Below, one piece after another: positions 1 to 8,084 of a DNA stretch of 44,711 bases; position 1 is the first letter of the stretch, and the number at the start of each line of letters is the position of its first letter. Both the position numbers and the translations under genes were made by a program. This DNA is from Alphaproteobacteria bacterium (lineage in GTDB: Bacteria > Pseudomonadota > Alphaproteobacteria > Rhizobiales > Hyphomicrobiaceae). The DNA lies in assembly GCA_018830445.1 (NCBI GenBank), contig JAHJSN010000112.1, forward strand, positions 1-44,711. Reading direction: 5' to 3'. The notes under the pieces are model-generated. The model worked only from the letters and a program-made list of their open reading frames with translations, was not told where the DNA came from and searched no databases.

Positions 1-140
1 GTTCTGGATCAAACATTTGATTCCCGGGTGGAGGTCGTCAAATGTTTGTGAATCCAGAACACAATCAAAAGGTTGCCTAGTGTTCCGGGCTGACATTCAG
101 GTTCCCGGCAGGGAACCATATGTCAGAGTCGGAACACTAG
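1..140. repeat. Two tandem palindromes at left end (REP/MITE-like repeat)
   Basis: Two imperfect palindromes lie side by side. The first (1-60) has arms GTTCTGGAT-CAAACATTTGA and TCAAATGTTTG-tga-ATCCAGAAC around a 17-nt loop. The second (77-140) begins CTAGTGTTCCG and ends CGGAACACTAG, with inner arms CTGACAT/ATGTCAG. Positions 1-120 reappear in the same orientation at 44578-44711, apart from a 14-nt insertion. The first copy seems to lack its leading GT. No coding sequence is apparent. It is either a dispersed palindromic repeat or the end of a small non-autonomous transposon; the assembly may simply break here. Confidence 0.8.
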
Positions 141-184
141 AATCACGAGTGAGAGTCGTTTGCGCGCTGCGCAACTGCGGTGCC

Positions 185-715
185 TCAGCTCTTGGGCCGG
201 AAAGCCGCGCAGACTTCAGGGTCCGTTTCGAGTCGCGGTCCGCCAATCAGGTCGATGCAGTAAGGGACGGCCGCGAATACGGCGTCAAGGCACGTCTTGA
301 TCGCGGCAGGTTTGCCGGGGAGATTTATGACGAGGCTGCGGCCGCGGATGGCTGCCAGCTGCCTGGAGAGGATCGCGGTTGGAACCTCGGCAAGGCTCGC
401 CTTCCGCATCGCCTCTCCGAACCCATGCAACTGTCGATCGCAGACATCGAGTGTCGCTTCGGGAGTTACGTCGCGCAGCGCCGGCCCAGTGCCACCGGTT
501 GTCAGGATCAGCGGGCAACCTTCGACGTCGGCAAGCCGCACGATTGTGGCGGCGATCGCTTCACGCACATCACGGACGATGGACAATGAAGGAGTCCATG
601 GGGTGGTCAGTACGTTGCGAAGATATGCTTCCACCGCCGGCCCGCCGCGATCCTCGTAGATGCCCTGTGTTGCCCGGTCGGAGCAGACAATTATACCGAT
701 GGGGATTGACGTCAT
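185..715 (-). CDS. mogA: MogA/MoaB-like molybdopterin adenylyltransferase
   Basis: A 176-residue protein of the MogA/MoaB family, which adenylylates molybdopterin before molybdenum insertion in molybdenum cofactor synthesis in the cytoplasm. The family signature TTGGTGPALRDVTPEAT is present in the middle of the protein, followed by a PGKPAAIKTCLDAV stretch typical of the C-terminal half. The ATG at 715 is preferred because GAGGAAAC lies just upstream; an upstream in-frame start has no such site. It is the last gene of the minus-strand group after the small ACP (51-nt gap). None of the lipid genes needs molybdenum, so the location is odd. The MOSC protein at 39373 is the only plausible molybdenum enzyme in the window. 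Family assignment is firm; the physiological client is unknown. Confidence 0.9.
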   Translation of the reverse strand: MTSIPIGIIVCSDRATQGIYEDRGGPAVEAYLRNVLTTPWTPSLSIVRDVREAIAATIVRLADVEGCPLILTTGGTGPALRDVTPEATLDVCDRQLHGFGEAMRKASLAEVPTAILSRQLAAIRGRSLVINLPGKPAAIKTCLDAVFAAVPYCIDLIGGPRLETDPEVCAAFRPKS

Positions 716-766
716 GAACGTTTCCTCTTGCCGATTGCATTGGCTGGGCAACCCGCCATACGCCCC

Positions 767-1021
767 TCAGACGCCGTAGCGCTCAAGAACGCGCTCAATG
801 TCGCCAACGCAGCGGATTTCCATCATCTCGTCCATCGTCATGGAAATTTCGAAGTCATCTTCGAGGGCCTTGATGAGTTCGATGTGCTTGAGCGAATCCC
901 ATCTCTCTATCTCGTTGGGAGAGGTGGTATGCGTCAGGGGACTGTCGTACTGGAACACGTCGGCGACGAGCTCGGCAATATCCGGCCGGACGGTCTCGGC
1001 TTGAAGTGCAGCAGGGCTCAT
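767..1021 (-). CDS. Acyl carrier protein (partner of FkbH-like protein)
   Basis: An 84-residue acyl carrier protein. The motif ERWDSLKHIELI, centred near residue 42, contains the DSL serine that would carry the 4'-phosphopantetheine arm; the rest has the four-helix ACP pattern. Its ATG overlaps the stop of the FkbH-like gene by 4 nt (ATGA), implying translational coupling and a functional pair. FkbH-family enzymes load a glycerate-derived C3 unit onto a stand-alone ACP in polyketide pathways, so this ACP may carry a glyceryl or other short hydroxyacyl unit. That substrate is inferred from gene pairing only. It is distinct from the AcpXL-type protein at 4755. Confidence 0.88.
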   Translation of the reverse strand: MSPAALQAETVRPDIAELVADVFQYDSPLTHTTSPNEIERWDSLKHIELIKALEDDFEISMTMDEMMEIRCVGDIERVLERYGV

Positions 1022-3270
1022 GGGCGGCTCCATTTCACGTTGACAAAATTCGAATGCGGAACCTGCGAGGTCGCCTTCCGCCAAATCCAGGTCGCGCCGT
1101 CGCCGGCGGTCGAGCAGGATTGGAATCCGTGGCTGGGATAAAAGTCCTCGACGATCCGGTTCTTTGGCGTCGGCAGATAGTCCGCCGTGACCGTGTCCAC
1201 GCCCAGGGACATGAGGTCTTCGATCACCGCGCCGAGAAATGCGGTTTCGATACTCCGGGCGATGACACGGCAACTCATGACGAAGCTTTCGATCGAAGCC
1301 CCGGCTCCGGCAAGGCGGACGACGGCCGCAACCGTGATGCCATGATCTCCGAAGCGGTCGCGCACCCTGGCGAGGTAGACACGGGCCGTTTCCGGTTGTG
1401 CGAGAAAGGCCGCGAGATCGGCTTCGTCGAACCTTCTGGTCGTAAGGTTGAATTGATTGGTCCGCTGGTGCAGCTGTGCGACACGCGGCAGTGTCGCATG
1501 GCCGAGTACTTCGAGTTCGAGAACCTGCGCCAGCTGGGCGAGGTAGTCCTCGTAGCTCGAGGCTTTCTCACGCAGGGCGTGGGCCTCGCGTTCGGCCGCA
1601 TACATCTTCGCGCGGGCAGCATCCTCGGCTGTGATCCCGGTTGTCCAGGTTCGTTGCAGCGAGCGCAGCCATAACGCCCGTTCGGATGTGTCGGCTGGAA
1701 CTTCGGGCACGTAGACCTCCGGGCACATGCGCCGCATGGCGTCGCGCTCGTGCGGGCTGTCGTCGAGGAACATGATGCTGTCGAGTCCGAGGTTGAGTTC
1801 CCCAGCGAGACGGCGCAGGTTGTCCGGCTTCGGCTCCCAGTTGATTGCAGTAGCCGTAAAATCGTCCGCCCGAAGCAGCATGCCGGGGTGCCGGCCAAAG
1901 ACCGAGATGGCGTCGGGATTGTTCTTGCTCATAGCGACGAGGATTTTTCCTTGCGCCTTGAGTCGCAGGCATTCGTTCTGAACGGCCTTGAAGGCGTTGC
2001 CGGGCGGTTCGTCGCCGCAGTCCAGCTTCTCCACGCCGTCGTCGCCATAGACCCCGCCCCACAGCGTATTGTCGAAATCGAGCGCAACCACTTTTATGGA
2101 TGGCGCAACTTTGTCGGCGAGCCGAGCCGAAGTAAAGGCTCGCGCCAAGGCTTCATTGGCGTGGCTGGAATAGGCGATCCGGCCATAGAACCACAGACGC
2201 CGATCGAACCGGTCCCGGGGCGCGATCGAAGCCATGGCGAAGTCGGCATCGACGATGCGAAGCTTCTTGTATCGCGCGGCGAGATCGCACAGCATTCCAT
2301 TGAAGCGCCGGATCGTGGCGGCGCTGCCAGAGGGATCACTGGCGTCGACATATCCCATCTCGGGCTCTGTAAGACAGGGCAACGTATTGAGTATCAGCGG
2401 AACGCTGCTCGAACGACAGTGGGACTCGATGCCATCGACCAGTTGCGCGAAACGTGACGTTCTCGCTTGCTCGGCTTCTGCCGCCCCGCCGGCCCAGCTC
2501 GTTTCGAGAACGGATATCGGATCCAGAAGCACCATCAGCGCATCGATGGACCTGGCCGGCTGCAAGAGCTCGGAGATGACGGTTGCGAAGTCGGCTTCGG
2601 TCGCATCGATCCGGTGGCCATGCGACGCGAATGCAGGGAACAAGGCTTCCGCGAACGGGCGGGTGGTCGATAGACCGGCCACGCGCACGCGGACAGCCGG
2701 GAAGTCCGCCGCAAAGCCTCTAAGATGGGCGCGGACATGCCGCAAGGCTTGCGGTGCCGAGGGCCAGGCGGCCAGTGCAAGCCGGCACGCATCCTCCATC
2801 ATGCCCGCCGCCTCTAGTCGCCCGGCGGCGGAACGGGCAATCTCCGCAGACAGCCTGCCGCAGGCTGCAAGCTCGGTAAGCCGCCTAGCGGTTTCCACAC
2901 AGTGAACCGCAGTGACGGGCGACTGGTCCTTCGACGCGTCACGATTGAGTTCGGACAACAGGCGAACCTCGTCCTCGATGGCCTGCGACGGCTGATCCGG
3001 CAGCACGTGCCCGGCTGCTGCCAGGGTTCGCGCCAGCCACTTCGGCAGTTTGACACGCGCCGACGCCAGACGCTGCAAGAGCCGTGCGACCTGTGCCGGG
3101 CTGGCAACCTCCCAGTCGGCGGCCGATAAAAGTGCCTGGTTGCGCCAAAGGACGGGTGACGCTTCGATAAGGGCGTCGAGAACCTCGACTGAACCCGGCG
3201 TTGTCCCCGGCAGCTCCGTATGGCCATCACGCAGGGGCGGGCCAGTTGCTGCCGATGCTTTGCCTGCCAT
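1018..3270 (-). CDS. FkbH-like HAD-IIIC family protein (750 aa)
   Basis: A 750-residue FkbH-family protein. An N-terminal region of about 390 residues, with a poorly conserved start and an SGNH-like middle, is followed by the HAD motif DFDNTLWGG (398-406), the motif FLDDSPHERD further on, and a C-terminal GNAT-like part with the family motifs NQFNLTTRR and SCRVIARSIE. Characterised FkbH-type enzymes dephosphorylate 1,3-bisphosphoglycerate and transfer the glyceryl group to an ACP. The overlapping downstream ACP gene supports such a role. The start codon lies 9 nt after the stop of the MaoC/SDR gene, with AGGA upstream. Family membership is clear; the actual unit made, and whether it enters the divergent VLCFA cluster, is inference. 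Confidence 0.88.
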   Translation of the reverse strand: MAGKASAATGPPLRDGHTELPGTTPGSVEVLDALIEASPVLWRNQALLSAADWEVASPAQVARLLQRLASARVKLPKWLARTLAAAGHVLPDQPSQAIEDEVRLLSELNRDASKDQSPVTAVHCVETARRLTELAACGRLSAEIARSAAGRLEAAGMMEDACRLALAAWPSAPQALRHVRAHLRGFAADFPAVRVRVAGLSTTRPFAEALFPAFASHGHRIDATEADFATVISELLQPARSIDALMVLLDPISVLETSWAGGAAEAEQARTSRFAQLVDGIESHCRSSSVPLILNTLPCLTEPEMGYVDASDPSGSAATIRRFNGMLCDLAARYKKLRIVDADFAMASIAPRDRFDRRLWFYGRIAYSSHANEALARAFTSARLADKVAPSIKVVALDFDNTLWGGVYGDDGVEKLDCGDEPPGNAFKAVQNECLRLKAQGKILVAMSKNNPDAISVFGRHPGMLLRADDFTATAINWEPKPDNLRRLAGELNLGLDSIMFLDDSPHERDAMRRMCPEVYVPEVPADTSERALWLRSLQRTWTTGITAEDAARAKMYAAEREAHALREKASSYEDYLAQLAQVLELEVLGHATLPRVAQLHQRTNQFNLTTRRFDEADLAAFLAQPETARVYLARVRDRFGDHGITVAAVVRLAGAGASIESFVMSCRVIARSIETAFLGAVIEDLMSLGVDTVTADYLPTPKNRIVEDFYPSHGFQSCSTAGDGATWIWRKATSQVPHSNFVNVKWSRP

Positions 3271-3279
3271 CGCGGGTTC

Positions 3280-4515
3280 CTAGATCATGACGTCGCCGCC
3301 CGTGACGAGGAGGTTTTCCCCCGTCACGAAGCGGGCGTAAGGCGACACGAGCAGAAGAATGGATCCGGCGACATCATCGACGGTCGCCAGCCGTCGCAGA
3401 GGCGTCCGTCCGACCATCATCTGACGCAGACGGTCGGGAGTACCGGCGACGAGATCGGTATCGGTCAGCGACGGGGAAACCATGTTGACAGTGATGCCGA
3501 TCGGCCCCAGTTCCTGCGCGAGGTTCTTGCTCATCGCGTGTAACGCGCTTTTCGCCGAGACGTAGGCGAGCCAATGATGGCTCGTGCGTTGCAGGCAGGC
3601 CGAGGACAGCACATTCACGATCGCTCCGCCGCTTTTCTTCAGGCTCGGCAAGGCCGCCTGCGTCACCAGGAACGCGCTTCCCACGATCCGGGTATAGGCC
3701 TGTACCATATCTTCCCACGACGCCTGTTCAAATGGCTTGGCGGTGATCTTGGGTCCGGCGTTGTTGACGAGAACGTCGATGCCGCCAGCATCAGAAATGC
3801 GTCGCATCATCTCGCCGACTTCCCCCTCGCGCGAGACGTCGGCCCGCACCACGTCGCACGTGCCGCCTGCCAGTCTGATTTCGTCGCAAATCGCATCGGC
3901 GGCAGAGTGACTGTTGTGGTAGTTTATCCAAACATGCGCGCCCTGCTCCGCCAGCAGCCTCGCCGTCGCCCGGCCGATCCCCCGCGACGCGCCGGTAACA
4001 AGGGCGGTGCGTCCTGCCAATAGCTTGGCGGTGCCCGGCGCTGCATTGTCCATCGCCGCGCGACGTGCGGGAGCTTCTGGAAGTCGCAGGACTTTCGCCT
4101 GGGCCTTGCCGCGCAGGACCACGGTGCTGTGCTGATTGCGGATTTCGGTGTCGAGATCGACGACACGGCTGTCGCGGCTTATCGCCGTGATGGTGCCGCG
4201 TGCTTCGACTGTGTCCCCAATATAGACCGGAGCACTGAAAACGATGCTCTGCGAGAGGTAGAGCGCGCCTCGGCCCGGCAAGCGCATGCCGATCAGCGTC
4301 GACAGCAGGCTGGCATGCAGGAAGCCATGCACGACACGGCTTGAAAACTCTGTTCGTGCGGCAAACTCGTCATCGAGATGAAGCGCATTGTAGTCGCCGG
4401 ACAGCCGCGCGAACGCGGCGACATCCTCGGCTGTGATTGTGCGCGACACGGTGTCTGTCTGGCCGATTCCAAGTTCGTCCAGCCGGTCTCGCGCAACTGA
4501 GTCCCGGTCCTGCAT
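3280..4515 (-). CDS. MaoC dehydratase/hydratase-SDR ketoreductase fusion
   Basis: A 411-residue two-domain protein. Residues about 20-145 form a MaoC-type hotdog domain with the (R)-hydratase motif SGDYNALHLD (D41, H46). Residues about 165-411 form a short-chain dehydrogenase with the NAD(P) motif TGASRGIG (174-181), NNAG (251-254) and catalytic Ser304/305, Tyr318 and Lys322 (YVSAK). One polypeptide could therefore reduce a 3-ketoacyl group and interconvert 3-hydroxyacyl and enoyl forms. The fusion supplies the ketoreductase activity that the plus-strand fatty-acid cluster lacks. ATG 4515 was chosen because MaoC homology begins shortly after it; 25 codons upstream are weak. It opens the minus-strand operon and faces AcpXL across a 239-nt promoter region. 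Substrate unknown. Confidence 0.88.
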   Translation of the reverse strand: MQDRDSVARDRLDELGIGQTDTVSRTITAEDVAAFARLSGDYNALHLDDEFAARTEFSSRVVHGFLHASLLSTLIGMRLPGRGALYLSQSIVFSAPVYIGDTVEARGTITAISRDSRVVDLDTEIRNQHSTVVLRGKAQAKVLRLPEAPARRAAMDNAAPGTAKLLAGRTALVTGASRGIGRATARLLAEQGAHVWINYHNSHSAADAICDEIRLAGGTCDVVRADVSREGEVGEMMRRISDAGGIDVLVNNAGPKITAKPFEQASWEDMVQAYTRIVGSAFLVTQAALPSLKKSGGAIVNVLSSACLQRTSHHWLAYVSAKSALHAMSKNLAQELGPIGITVNMVSPSLTDTDLVAGTPDRLRQMMVGRTPLRRLATVDDVAGSILLLVSPYARFVTGENLLVTGGDVMI

Positions 4516-4605
4516 TCTTGATCCCGAAGCGTCGGTTGCCCACCGGGTTTGGCGGCAACACCTGCGCTCATGCAAGTGGATTAGCTGCAAGGTGCAGGTG
4601 GGTAC

Positions 4606-4619
4606 TTGACTTCAGTCAA
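4606..4619. promoter_or_regulatory. Candidate Crp/Fnr-family (FNR/DNR/NnrR-type) operator
   Basis: The 14-mer TTGACTTCAGTCAA is a perfect inverted repeat of TTGAC with a 4-nt spacer. The spacing and half-sites match the TTGAT-N4-ATCAA (FNR) and TTGAT-N4-GTCAA (DNR) sites known for oxygen- and NO-responsive regulators. It lies between the divergent MaoC/SDR gene (start 4515) and acpXL (start 4755), so it could govern either lipid operon. No convincing -10 element is visible at class II distance. Sequence match is seen; function is inferred. Confidence 0.55.
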
Positions 4620-4754
4620 GAGAGCGCGGGAGAGCCGCTGGTACCTAAGCTCTATCAGTTCGCATGAGCCACCAGACTCGGGCCAATTTTGATATTCGAG
4701 GCTCGTTCAGCAGGTCAACGTGCAACCGCTCGCCGCAGAAACAGGAGGCAAAGC

Positions 4755-5039
4755 ATGGCTTCTACATTCGAGACCGTTGCAGAGATTATCGCAGAGACGA
4801 CTGATGTGGAGCTCGATGACATCAAGCCGGAGAGCCACGTCATGAAGGATCTTGCCGTCGACAGCCTGGCGTTTCTCGACATCACATTCGAAATCGATCA
4901 GCGCTTCAAGATAAAGGTTCCGATCGAGGATTGGATGCAGAAGGTCAACCAGAACGAGGTTGATTCTGCCGAATTCTTTGTTGTGAGGAACCTTTGCAAA
5001 CGAATCGATGAGCTTGCGGCCCAGTCGGTCGCGGCCTGA
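4755..5039 (+). CDS. acpXL: AcpXL-type acyl carrier protein for very-long-chain fatty acids
   Basis: A 94-residue ACP closely resembling AcpXL of rhizobia, the carrier on which the C26-C30 (omega-1)-hydroxy fatty acid of lipid A is assembled. The phosphopantetheine serine is in DLAVDSLAFLD; flanking segments such as VADIIAET/VAEIIAET, IKVPIEDW and FFVVRNLCKRIDEL are typical of AcpXL. The ATG at 4755 follows AGGAGG at the right distance, so the 22 codons upstream are not used. It is the first gene of a seven-gene plus-strand operon whose order matches the rhizobial acpXL-fabZXL-fabF2XL-fabF1XL-adh2XL cluster. Identification by sequence pattern and gene order is strong. Confidence 0.92.
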   Translation: MASTFETVAEIIAETTDVELDDIKPESHVMKDLAVDSLAFLDITFEIDQRFKIKVPIEDWMQKVNQNEVDSAEFFVVRNLCKRIDELAAQSVAA

Positions 5040-5062
5040 GGGAAAGGCATTCGGCCGTCTCC

Positions 5063-5527
5063 ATGCGTCTTGAATATTTCCAGATGCTTGATGAGGTCGA
5101 GTCTCTCGACCGGGATCGGTGTGCGATTGTCGTGCGCTCAGCCGTTCCGGAAAGGAGCCCCGTGTTCGAAGGGCATTTTCCCGGCCACCCGTTGATGCCC
5201 GGCGTTCTGCTTCTGGAAACCATGGCACAAGCCTCAGGCTACCTTATTCTGGCGGTCGAAGGGTTCAGGCGCATGCCATTTTTTGCCCGTGCCAAAGAGG
5301 CGAATTTCCGAAATTTCGTCCGTCCCGGCGAGGCCCTCACGATCACTGCCGTCCGTGTCCACGACGGTTCCGGTTTCGCCGTGACCAAGGCATCGATCGT
5401 TCGCGGTGGCGATACGATCTGTGACGGCGAATTGATGTTCCGGCTCGTGCCGTTTCCTGCTCCGGATCTGGAAGTGCATGTCCGCAACGAAGGATTGCGT
5501 CTCGGCTTCAGCGCAGGAGACGAGTAA
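5063..5527 (+). CDS. fabZXL: FabZ-like 3-hydroxyacyl-ACP dehydratase (VLCFA cluster)
   Basis: A 154-residue hotdog-fold protein with the FabZ active-site block GHFPGHPLMPGVLLLETMAQ near residues 37-56, including the catalytic His and the downstream Glu. In the VLCFA pathway it would dehydrate 3-hydroxyacyl-AcpXL intermediates. It follows acpXL by 23 nt, and its TAA overlaps the next ATG by one base (TAATG), so it is cotranslated with the ketosynthase-like gene. Length is normal for FabZ. No ketoreductase or enoyl reductase of FabG or FabI type is present on this strand, so those steps must come from elsewhere in the cell or from the MaoC/SDR protein. Confidence 0.92.
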   Translation: MRLEYFQMLDEVESLDRDRCAIVVRSAVPERSPVFEGHFPGHPLMPGVLLLETMAQASGYLILAVEGFRRMPFFARAKEANFRNFVRPGEALTITAVRVHDGSGFAVTKASIVRGGDTICDGELMFRLVPFPAPDLEVHVRNEGLRLGFSAGDE

Positions 5528-6780
5528 TGGCGTCCGGCCGGGAAGCCTGGATAACGGGAATCGGCCTCGTTTCATCATTGGGCGATGGGGCAGTTGATCA
5601 CGGCCTATCGCTAAGGCGTGTTGGCGGGAATCCGGTAGTGGAGTGTGAGAGTTTTTCTCCAAATTGCGTGCACCCGCTCGTGGCCTTTGACGTTGCCAGC
5701 CAGATCCACAGCAAGAACGACCTGCGTCAGATGGGGCGGTGGCAGCAGATCGGCGTATACGCGGCAGGTCTGGCATTGGCCGATGCAGATGTTGCCGGGC
5801 GCAAGGAGCTACTTGATAGAATCGATATCGTAGCTGCCGCCGGCAATGGAGAGCGCGATCCCGAACTCGATATGCGTATCCTGGAAAACCGCCGGATCTG
5901 GGACGCGGAGGAAGATGCCATCGGGCCGGCGATTAACGACGCGCTTCAAACGGGCCTGCGACCGACACTCTACCTTGGTGAGCTGTCGAACCTGCTCGCC
6001 GGCAATATTCAGATCGTCCACAAGGTGACCGGTTCTTCGAGAACGCTGAAAGGCGAGGAAATGGCCGGCGTCTCGGCGGTCGAGAACGCGGTACGGCGAA
6101 TTGCAGCCGGTCAGGCCGATATCGTTCTTGCCGGAGGCGCGCTCAATGCCGAGCGGCAGGACCTGCTGCTTGGCTACGAACTTGGCTGCAATCTATGGGC
6201 GCATCCATATCAGCCGGTTTGGCAACGGATGGAAGCGGGGTCTGGCGGTGTCATCCCCGGTAGTGTGGGTGTATTTCTTGTCATCGAGGCGCGCGAACAC
6301 GCGTTGGCGCGCGGTGCGAGGGGTTACGCAGTGGTGCAGAGCGTTGCATCAGGCAGGGCGCGGCGGTCGCAACCGGGCGAGATCAGGGACAGCCTTGAGT
6401 CGCTTTTCGATACCCTCTCGCAGGGCTTGGCGACCGGTCCGCTGGCGGTGTTGTCCGGGGCGAGCGGCGTCGCGCGTGCGACCGCGGAGGAACTCGCCTT
6501 CCTCGACAGCCTTGATGAGCGGCACTTCGCGCCCGTGATTCGCGCCTACGGCAGCCGCCTCGGGCACGCGGTCGAAGCGCATTTTCCACTCGGAATCGCG
6601 CTTGCGGCGCTCGCGCTTTCTCAGGGCAGGTTCTTCCCACCCTTCGATGATGCAGGCGACATCGAGGTGGAGTCCGGGGAAGTTGGCCCGCTGGAACGGG
6701 TAATGGTGACCGGTGTCGGGCACTGGCGCGGCGAGGGGATTGCCGCAGTGGAACGCATTCCAGCCGGGAGGGTCGGATGA
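5527..6780 (+). CDS. fabF2XL: FabF2XL-like ketosynthase lacking the active-site Cys (copy 1)
   Basis: A 417-residue thiolase-fold protein that aligns to ketosynthases, but where KS enzymes carry TACASG it has VHKVTGSSRTLKGEE, so the nucleophilic Cys is absent. This is the pattern of FabF2XL and of chain-length-factor (KS-beta) subunits, which pair with an active KS. Conserved ends (WITGIGLVSSLGDG; VMVTGVGHWRGEG) frame the fold. Its stop overlaps the start of FabF1XL (ATGA), supporting formation of a KS-alpha/KS-beta heterodimer that sets the long chain length. A clearly paralogous copy lies at 9198. Function as a non-catalytic partner is inferred from the missing Cys and gene order. Confidence 0.88.
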   Translation: MASGREAWITGIGLVSSLGDGAVDHGLSLRRVGGNPVVECESFSPNCVHPLVAFDVASQIHSKNDLRQMGRWQQIGVYAAGLALADADVAGRKELLDRIDIVAAAGNGERDPELDMRILENRRIWDAEEDAIGPAINDALQTGLRPTLYLGELSNLLAGNIQIVHKVTGSSRTLKGEEMAGVSAVENAVRRIAAGQADIVLAGGALNAERQDLLLGYELGCNLWAHPYQPVWQRMEAGSGGVIPGSVGVFLVIEAREHALARGARGYAVVQSVASGRARRSQPGEIRDSLESLFDTLSQGLATGPLAVLSGASGVARATAEELAFLDSLDERHFAPVIRAYGSRLGHAVEAHFPLGIALAALALSQGRFFPPFDDAGDIEVESGEVGPLERVMVTGVGHWRGEGIAAVERIPAGRVG

Positions 6781-8072
6781 TGTCCGAGCGTTTCATGGAC
6801 AAGAAGGGACGCCCGGTCGTCGTCGTCACCGGCATGGGCCTCGTCACGTCGCTCGGCTGGGGCAAACAGGAAAATTGGGTGGCGTTGCAAAACGGACGTT
6901 GCGGTATCAAGTCGATCAGCCGCTTTCCGACCGACGGCCTCAGGACCACGATTGCCGGAACCATCCCAAACCGTCCGGGGCATACTCCGGAAAACTATTC
7001 GGCCTGCGATCTTTCGCTGGCGATCGCAGAGTATGCGGCTGCCGAAGCCGTCGATCAGGCCGGCATTGGCGGCGCGGGCAGTTTCCCGGGGCCACTCATC
7101 GTTGCAACTCCGCCTTCCGAATTAGAGTGGCCGCATCTCAGGCGCTTGTATCTTGCCAATGACGACAAGCAGCAAACCGGTTATCGCGGCTTGAGAGCTG
7201 CGGCGCGGTCGGGAGAGTTCACCGACCTCGCGCGGCACGTCCGCTTCGCTGCCATTGCCGATGCGCTGCAATCTCGATTTGGAACACTCGGCGAGCCATT
7301 GTCGGTTTGCACGGCATGCGCTTCGGGATCGAGCACCATCCAGTTCGCCGTTGAAGCGATACGACGCGGAGAGACTGAGGCGAGCTTATGTGTCGGAGCG
7401 GATGCCACCGTTCATCCCGAGGGTCTCATTCGATTCTCGCTCCTCTCCGCACTTTCAACACGCAACGATCCACCCCAAGCTGCCTCTCGTCCATTTTCAA
7501 GGAGCCGGGATGGCTTCGTCATCGCGGAAGGTGCCGGCGCACTCGTGCTCGAAAGCTACCGGCATGCGACGGCGAGGGGCGCGCAGCCGCTCGGCGTGGT
7601 GCTGGGTGTGGGAGAAAAGGCGGACTGCTACCACCGCACGCGCTCCCAGCCGGACGGGGCGGCGATCATCGGCGCGATTACCAAAGCCTTGGAGGATGCC
7701 GCAGTCGATCCCGAAGACATCGACCATATCAACGCCCACGGGACGAGCACGCCTGAAAACGACCGCATGGAGTACCTGTCCCTTCGTCGTGTCTTCGGCG
7801 AGCGGCTCAGCGGCATCCCGATCACTTCGAACAAGTCCCAGGTCGGCCACACGCTGATCGCGGCCGGCGCGGTCGAAGCCGTCATTGCGTTGTTAAGTCT
7901 GCAAAGCGGAATCGTGCCGCCGACGCTCAACTATCGCGACCCCGACCCTGAGATCCCGCTCGATGTCGTCGCAAATGCAGCGCGCGAGGTGCCGATGAGG
8001 ACCGTTCTTTCCAACTCCTTCGGCTTTGGCGGACAGAATGTCTGCCTCGTGTTTGCGGCCGAGCCCAACTGA
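6777..8072 (+). CDS. fabF1XL: FabF1XL-like active beta-ketoacyl-ACP synthase (copy 1)
   Basis: A 431-residue FabF-type condensing enzyme with an intact Cys-His-His triad: Cys181 in VCTACASG, His321 in NAHGTSTPEND and His358 in SNKSQVGHTL, with Lys353. It would extend acyl-AcpXL by two carbons per cycle using malonyl-ACP. GGGAGGG precedes a double ATG (6777 or 6780), so the exact start is ambiguous by one codon. It overlaps fabF2XL by 4 nt, and the alcohol dehydrogenase follows after 12 nt. Length and motifs are normal for KAS II; specificity for very long chains rests on the cluster context. Confidence 0.92.
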   Translation: MMSERFMDKKGRPVVVVTGMGLVTSLGWGKQENWVALQNGRCGIKSISRFPTDGLRTTIAGTIPNRPGHTPENYSACDLSLAIAEYAAAEAVDQAGIGGAGSFPGPLIVATPPSELEWPHLRRLYLANDDKQQTGYRGLRAAARSGEFTDLARHVRFAAIADALQSRFGTLGEPLSVCTACASGSSTIQFAVEAIRRGETEASLCVGADATVHPEGLIRFSLLSALSTRNDPPQAASRPFSRSRDGFVIAEGAGALVLESYRHATARGAQPLGVVLGVGEKADCYHRTRSQPDGAAIIGAITKALEDAAVDPEDIDHINAHGTSTPENDRMEYLSLRRVFGERLSGIPITSNKSQVGHTLIAAGAVEAVIALLSLQSGIVPPTLNYRDPDPEIPLDVVANAAREVPMRTVLSNSFGFGGQNVCLVFAAEPN

Positions 8073-8084
8073 GGAGACGCATCG

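Noticed and set aside
5527-6780. FabF2XL copies as inactivated pseudogenes because of the missing Cys
   Set aside because: Both copies lack Cys at the same place, keep full-length frames and are coupled to active KS genes, as expected for KS-beta partners.
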